Below are positions 6,724 to 9,389 of a stretch of DNA of 9,389 bases, piece by piece. The stretch spans positions 1 through 9,389 of the forward strand of contig VBHI01000166.1 of assembly GCA_005881495.1 (NCBI GenBank), in the 5' to 3' direction. A model generated the notes under the pieces. That model was not told the origin of the DNA, did no database searches, and saw only the letters and a list, made by a program, of their open reading frames with translations. The first letter of the stretch is position 1, and each line of letters starts with the position of its first letter. The DNA comes from Chloroflexota bacterium (GTDB lineage Bacteria; Chloroflexota; Ktedonobacteria; Ktedonobacterales; Ktedonobacteraceae). The translations under genes were made by a program, and so were the position numbers.

Positions 6724-8124
6724 ATGACACACAGGATTTCTCGCCGGCAGGCTCTAAAAACGGGAGCAATTATAGTGGGTGGGGCCGCTGTCGCACCGCT
6801 GGCCTTCAAGGGAATACAATTGCTGCCACTCTCCGCGTCACAGGCAGCGATTGCCGGACCCCTGCCCTGGTCAGAGGCCAACGGCATCCTGGTCAGCACT
6901 GCGCTGCCGAGCTTTCCGAATACGAATTTCGTCGTCACACATCCGGCTTACGGGGCCAGGGGAGACGGCAATAGCGATAACACGGCCGCCTTCCAGAAGG
7001 CGGTCTCGGCCTGCAGCGCATCAGGCGGTGGCCACGTCGTGGTGCCAACCGGGACGTTCGTGACCGGCGCCATCTACCTCAAGAGCAATGTGGACCTGCA
7101 CCTCGATCCAGGCGCCACGCTGATGTTTAGCGGCGACGCCTCCAAGTATCCGCTCGTGCTCACCCGCTATGAAGGCATCGAGTGCATGAACCACTCGCCG
7201 ATGATCTATGCCTACGGCGAGAAGAACATCGCGCTCACAGGCAGTGGTACCCTGGATGCTTCCGGCACCGCATCCTGGAACAATGGCAGCGACCGAGCGA
7301 TGGTCCTGGAACCACTGGTGGCAGACGGCCTGCTGCCCCAGCAGCGCTACGTCGTCGGCAGGCTCCGTTCGTCGTTCGTCCAGCCGTATCGATGCGATAC
7401 CGTGCTCATCCAGGGTGTGACCCTGCGCAACTCCCGCTTCTGGCAGTTGCATCCGACCTTGTGCAGAAATGTGACCATCGACGGCGTGACGACCCACTAT
7501 TCAGGTTCGAACACCGATGGCTGTGATCCCGAATGTTGCGACCACGTGGTGATCAAGAACAGTACCCTCCTGGCCGGTGACGACAACATCGCGCTCAAGT
7601 CGGGCCGGGATATCGATGGTCGCCGGATCAACTTGCCTACCCAGAACATCGTCATCTGGAACAATCAGTTCGAGGGCCCCTGGGGTGCGATTTCACTGGG
7701 CAGCGAGCTGACTGGTGGTATCCGCAACGTCTACGCCTACAATAACTCGACAATCGGGAGTAGTACCAAATACGCCCTCCACGTGAAGTCAAATACCAGG
7801 CGCGGAGGGTTCGTCAGGAATGTGCACGTCGACACGTTTCACGGTTCCGGCCTCCACGGTGCAGCCATCCTCGCTACCATGAGCTACTTTGGCCAGACAG
7901 GCAACGTACTTCCGGACTTCAGCGGTCCTTTCAACCTTGCCAATTTCGTCGTCGACACGGCTCCGATTGCTCTGAACCTGCAAGGACTGCCCGACGACAA
8001 GGCGGGGACCTTCAATTTGTCCAACTGTACCTTCACGCACATTGCGAATCCGACGAGCACCATTTCGAACGTGATGAAGGTAAACTACACTCACGTAACG
8101 ATCAACGGCAAGCCAGTGCATTGA
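6724..8124 (+). CDS. GH28-family (polygalacturonase-like) glycoside hydrolase with Tat signal
   Basis: The 466-residue protein begins with a twin-arginine signal (SRRQALK at residues 6-12, then a hydrophobic stretch and a likely cleavage near ASQA at about 38-41), so it is probably exported folded. The mature part is a right-handed beta-helix of family GH28, which hydrolyses galacturonan or related pectic chains. Seen: AYGARGDGNSDNTAAFQ (75-91), GGGHVVVPTGTF (101-112), YEGIECMNHSPMIYAY (149-164), NTDG (263-266) and GDDNIALKSG (285-294). These supply the three catalytic-site aspartates D265, D286 and D287, at the family's normal spacing. The GHG position reads PWG before AISLGSE, and RIK reads HVK (353-355), so substrate or activity may differ. 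An earlier ATG at 6703 has no ribosome-binding site; GAGAG 7 bp before 6724 supports the later start. It has its own promoter. Confidence 0.9.
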   Translation: MTHRISRRQALKTGAIIVGGAAVAPLAFKGIQLLPLSASQAAIAGPLPWSEANGILVSTALPSFPNTNFVVTHPAYGARGDGNSDNTAAFQKAVSACSASGGGHVVVPTGTFVTGAIYLKSNVDLHLDPGATLMFSGDASKYPLVLTRYEGIECMNHSPMIYAYGEKNIALTGSGTLDASGTASWNNGSDRAMVLEPLVADGLLPQQRYVVGRLRSSFVQPYRCDTVLIQGVTLRNSRFWQLHPTLCRNVTIDGVTTHYSGSNTDGCDPECCDHVVIKNSTLLAGDDNIALKSGRDIDGRRINLPTQNIVIWNNQFEGPWGAISLGSELTGGIRNVYAYNNSTIGSSTKYALHVKSNTRRGGFVRNVHVDTFHGSGLHGAAILATMSYFGQTGNVLPDFSGPFNLANFVVDTAPIALNLQGLPDDKAGTFNLSNCTFTHIANPTSTISNVMKVNYTHVTINGKPVH

Positions 8125-8155
8125 CCTTGCAACAGCCCTGTAATAGGAGGCCATT

Positions 8156-8275
8156 GTGATTCCTGAAAGACTTGCAGAGGATGTAAACAAAGCCGTTCCT
8201 GGCAATGGTCGAGGGCTGTATGAAAGTTTTACGTTTCTCCCTACGCTTTTCTTCACGCTCTCCCACTATGCTTGA
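8156..8275 (+). CDS. Possible small ORF of 39 residues with a perfect Shine-Dalgarno
   Basis: AGGAGG (8145-8150) stands 5 bp before a GTG at 8156, which opens a 39-codon frame ending in TGA at 8273-8275. It begins 31 bp after the GH28 stop, close enough for the same mRNA. The product starts MIPERLAEDVNK and ends in a hydrophobic FTFLPTLFFTLSHYA. The last third overlaps copy 2 of the 40-bp repeat. In copy 1 the same frame would read SFTLLPTLFFTLSD, and most base changes between the copies keep the amino acid. Copy 1, however, has no start codon in that frame (a TGA lies at 5696-5698). I recognise no family, and a chance ORF remains quite possible. Confidence 0.35.
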   Translation: MIPERLAEDVNKAVPGNGRGLYESFTFLPTLFFTLSHYA

Positions 8276-8282
8276 AATGTAC
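8243..8282 (+). repeat. 40-bp dispersed repeat, copy 2
   Basis: This is the partner of 5726-5765 (33 of 40 identical). Here the inner part contains TATGCT (8267-8272), the same hexamer used as the -10 box before the GH28 gene. It lies 175 bp before the fasciclin start codon and overlaps the end of the small ORF. Confidence 0.6.
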
Positions 8283-8386
8283 GAGCGTCGTGCCGGGTAG
8301 CATTTATCGGGCACTGCTGTAAAGGCACGCGAGTACAGAGTGCACGAAGCGCAGTTCTCATGCGCTGTCTCGTCCACACACTGTGG
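8283..8386 (+). promoter_or_regulatory. Hairpin-rich leader upstream of the fasciclin gene
   Basis: Three stems occur in a row. At 8290-8314 two 10-nt arms pair around GCATT with one G-G mismatch and one G-U pair. At 8348-8366 AGCGCA and TGCGCT pair around 7 nt. At 8374-8386 CCACA and TGTGG pair around CAC. No T-run follows any of them, so they are not intrinsic terminators. If transcription starts near 8279, behind TATGCT, they would form a structured leader of about 180 nt. I cannot match it to a known riboswitch. Confidence 0.35.
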
Positions 8387-8457
8387 AGGACATTCGTCGA
8401 GGACTGCCAGGTTTTACATACACCATGCTTGAATAGCAAGAAAAGGAGAAACATCAC

Positions 8458-8967
8458 ATGGCTAACATCTTTGAGACCGCTCGCGCTGAACGTCGAGCCA
8501 ACAAGTTTTCCAAGGGCCTCGATTCCGTTGGTGAGCTTGCCCAGACGCTGAGCGGTCCAGGCCCATTCACCATCTTTGTGCCCACCGATGCCGCCTTCGA
8601 CCAGTTGTCCGTAGATCAGCAGAACGATCTCCTGGGTGACCCAGGCAAACTGACCAAATTGCTCCAGTATCATATCGTGCCAGGGCTCTTTACGGCTAGC
8701 GACATGCTTGATCACATCTTTCTCAAAACCCTGGAGGGACAGCGCCTCAGAGTGTGGGCGGACGTCTATGAGACACCCCTGGGAGAAGAAGAAATTACGA
8801 CGGGGAGTGACGCGTATGGGTATATCGTGCAGGATACGGTGACGACAGCGATGCAGGAAAGCATCAAGATCAATGGCGCCCACGTTATTCTGTCCAATGT
8901 ACGCGCTGATAATGGGGTCATGCACATCGTTGATAAAGTGCTCGTCCCCCAGTTCATGATACTCTAA
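8458..8967 (+). CDS. Fasciclin (FAS1) domain protein, no signal peptide
   Basis: The 169-residue protein is a single FAS1 domain. The H1 motif is FTIFVPTDAAF (37-47), the central YH pair is at 71-72 within YHIVPG, and the H2 motif is NGVMHIVDKVLVP (152-164). FAS1 domains mediate adhesion and protein or carbohydrate contacts, usually outside the cell. Here the N-terminus (MANIFETARAERRANK) is charged and has no signal peptide or lipobox, so the protein is either cytoplasmic or exported in an unknown way. A loop of about 30 residues (roughly 103-135, acidic, with EEE at 110-112) separates the beta strands before KINGAHV and looks longer than in compact FAS1 domains. The start is fixed by AAGGAG 9 bp before the ATG. 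No terminator with a T-run follows; only AAGAAG-TT-CTTCTT at 8967-8980. Confidence 0.9.
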   Translation: MANIFETARAERRANKFSKGLDSVGELAQTLSGPGPFTIFVPTDAAFDQLSVDQQNDLLGDPGKLTKLLQYHIVPGLFTASDMLDHIFLKTLEGQRLRVWADVYETPLGEEEITTGSDAYGYIVQDTVTTAMQESIKINGAHVILSNVRADNGVMHIVDKVLVPQFMIL

Positions 8968-9015
8968 AGAAGTTCTTCTTCTACTTCCCTTCCTCCCTTC
9001 CAGTCCTCTAGCTTG

Positions 9016-9024
9016 TGGTAGAAT
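9016..9024 (+). promoter_or_regulatory. Possible extended -10 promoter for the right-end gene
   Basis: TGGTAGAAT has the TGn extension and a -10 box with five of six consensus bases (TAGAAT). No clear -35 box lies 17 bp upstream. Transcription would begin near 9031, about 65 nt before the ATG at 9097. Confidence 0.35.
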
Positions 9025-9051
9025 GGATTGGAGGGGCGCAGAGGGGTGAAA

Positions 9052-9070
9052 GATGAAACCTCATTTCATC
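9052..9070 (+). promoter_or_regulatory. Perfect 7-bp inverted repeat before the right-end gene
   Basis: GATGAAA and TTTCATC pair around CCTCA, and GCGC on each side (9036-9039, 9071-9074) could add an outer stem. It lies 15 bp before the ribosome-binding site, so it could be an operator or leader hairpin. Confidence 0.4.
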
Positions 9071-9096
9071 GCGCTCCGTAAAGAGAGGAGCATACT

Positions 9097-9389
9097 ATGT
9101 TTGAAGCAACCTTCAAAATTGCTGCCCTGGTCGAAAGTAATGAGCAAGGGCAGCGTGTTTTTCAAGTATTGAGGCAAGGAGACCCGGTAGATGATGCCGG
9201 GTTCTTATCGCTTGTGGCGACGGTCTACCAGCAAGATGTGTACCGCACGCTGCAGGTGGGCGATGACCTGACTGTGACAGTTCACCTCGATCTTCCCCCC
9301 AGAGACATTGAAAGGACGCTGCGTTTCCGCGAGGGCGGGCGGTTTGAGGGAGAAGGGATAGCGGAGCCAACCGTAGATCTGCTCCCGCT
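9097..9389 (+). CDS. Hypothetical protein, 3' end cut off by the window
   Basis: An ATG at 9097 with AGGAG ending 6 bp before it opens a frame that runs without a stop to the right edge (97 complete codons). The product starts MFEATFKIAALVESN and alternates short hydrophobic strands with charged turns (FLSLVATVYQ, DDLTVTVHLDLP), which suggests a mostly beta protein. No signal peptide or membrane segment is visible in the part present. I do not recognise a family. The own ribosome-binding site, the promoter-like TGGTAGAAT and the hairpin upstream support a real gene in its own transcription unit. Confidence 0.7.
   Translation, partial: MFEATFKIAALVESNEQGQRVFQVLRQGDPVDDAGFLSLVATVYQQDVYRTLQVGDDLTVTVHLDLPPRDIERTLRFREGGRFEGEGIAEPTVDLLP

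Noticed and set aside
8266..8925. Minus-strand open frame of 219 codons
   Set aside because: It is antisense to the well-supported fasciclin gene and shows no domain.
9113..9370. 85-codon minus-strand frame at the right end
   Set aside because: The plus-strand frame here starts at an ATG with a good AGGAG and runs open to the edge; the minus-strand frame has neither support.
1..9389. CRISPR array, tRNA, rRNA, integrase or transposase, toxin-antitoxin or defence genes
   Set aside because: I looked on both strands and saw no regularly spaced repeats, no tRNA-like cloverleaf ending, and no product with such motifs.

Overview
The window is a chromosomal stretch of a moderately GC-rich bacterium. 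Every gene I can support lies on the + strand. A BTAD-AAA regulator, a Tat-exported GH28 enzyme, a cytoplasmic-type fasciclin protein and long intergenic regions together suggest Chloroflexota of the Ktedonobacteria type. That is an inference from gene content; no rRNA or marker gene is present to confirm it.

Layout. Positions 1-1074 hold the C-terminal two thirds of an AlkK-like fatty-acid--CoA ligase. Just behind it, 1100-1177, is a second, orphan ligase tail motif in another frame, probably a gene remnant. An ABC1/UbiB-family atypical kinase follows (1203-2666). After a 302-bp gap comes an AfsR/SARP-like regulator with winged helix, BTAD and AAA ATPase parts (2969-5413), which lacks the usual C-terminal TPR array. 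A 432-bp, homopolymer-rich intergenic region with several inverted repeats leads to a small channel-like membrane protein (5846-6520). A textbook sigma-70 promoter (6556-6584) then drives a Tat-exported GH28 polygalacturonase-like glycosidase (6724-8124). Behind it are a possible 39-codon small ORF with a perfect Shine-Dalgarno (8156-8275), a hairpin-rich leader, a fasciclin/FAS1 protein (8458-8967) and the start of an unrecognised gene (9097 to the right edge).

The genes do not form an obvious pathway. Spacing of 100-430 bp, separate promoter-like sequences and separate ribosome-binding sites suggest mostly independent transcription units. The regulator could control neighbours, but nothing in the sequence shows a target.

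I see no CRISPR array, tRNA, rRNA, transposase or phage gene, and no coherent new multi-gene system. The most interesting points are small: a 40-bp sequence repeated upstream of two genes (5726 and 8243), the ligase-tail remnant, changes in signature motifs of the ABC1 kinase (KxGQ to KACQ) and of the GH28 enzyme (no GHG histidine), and several structured leaders.
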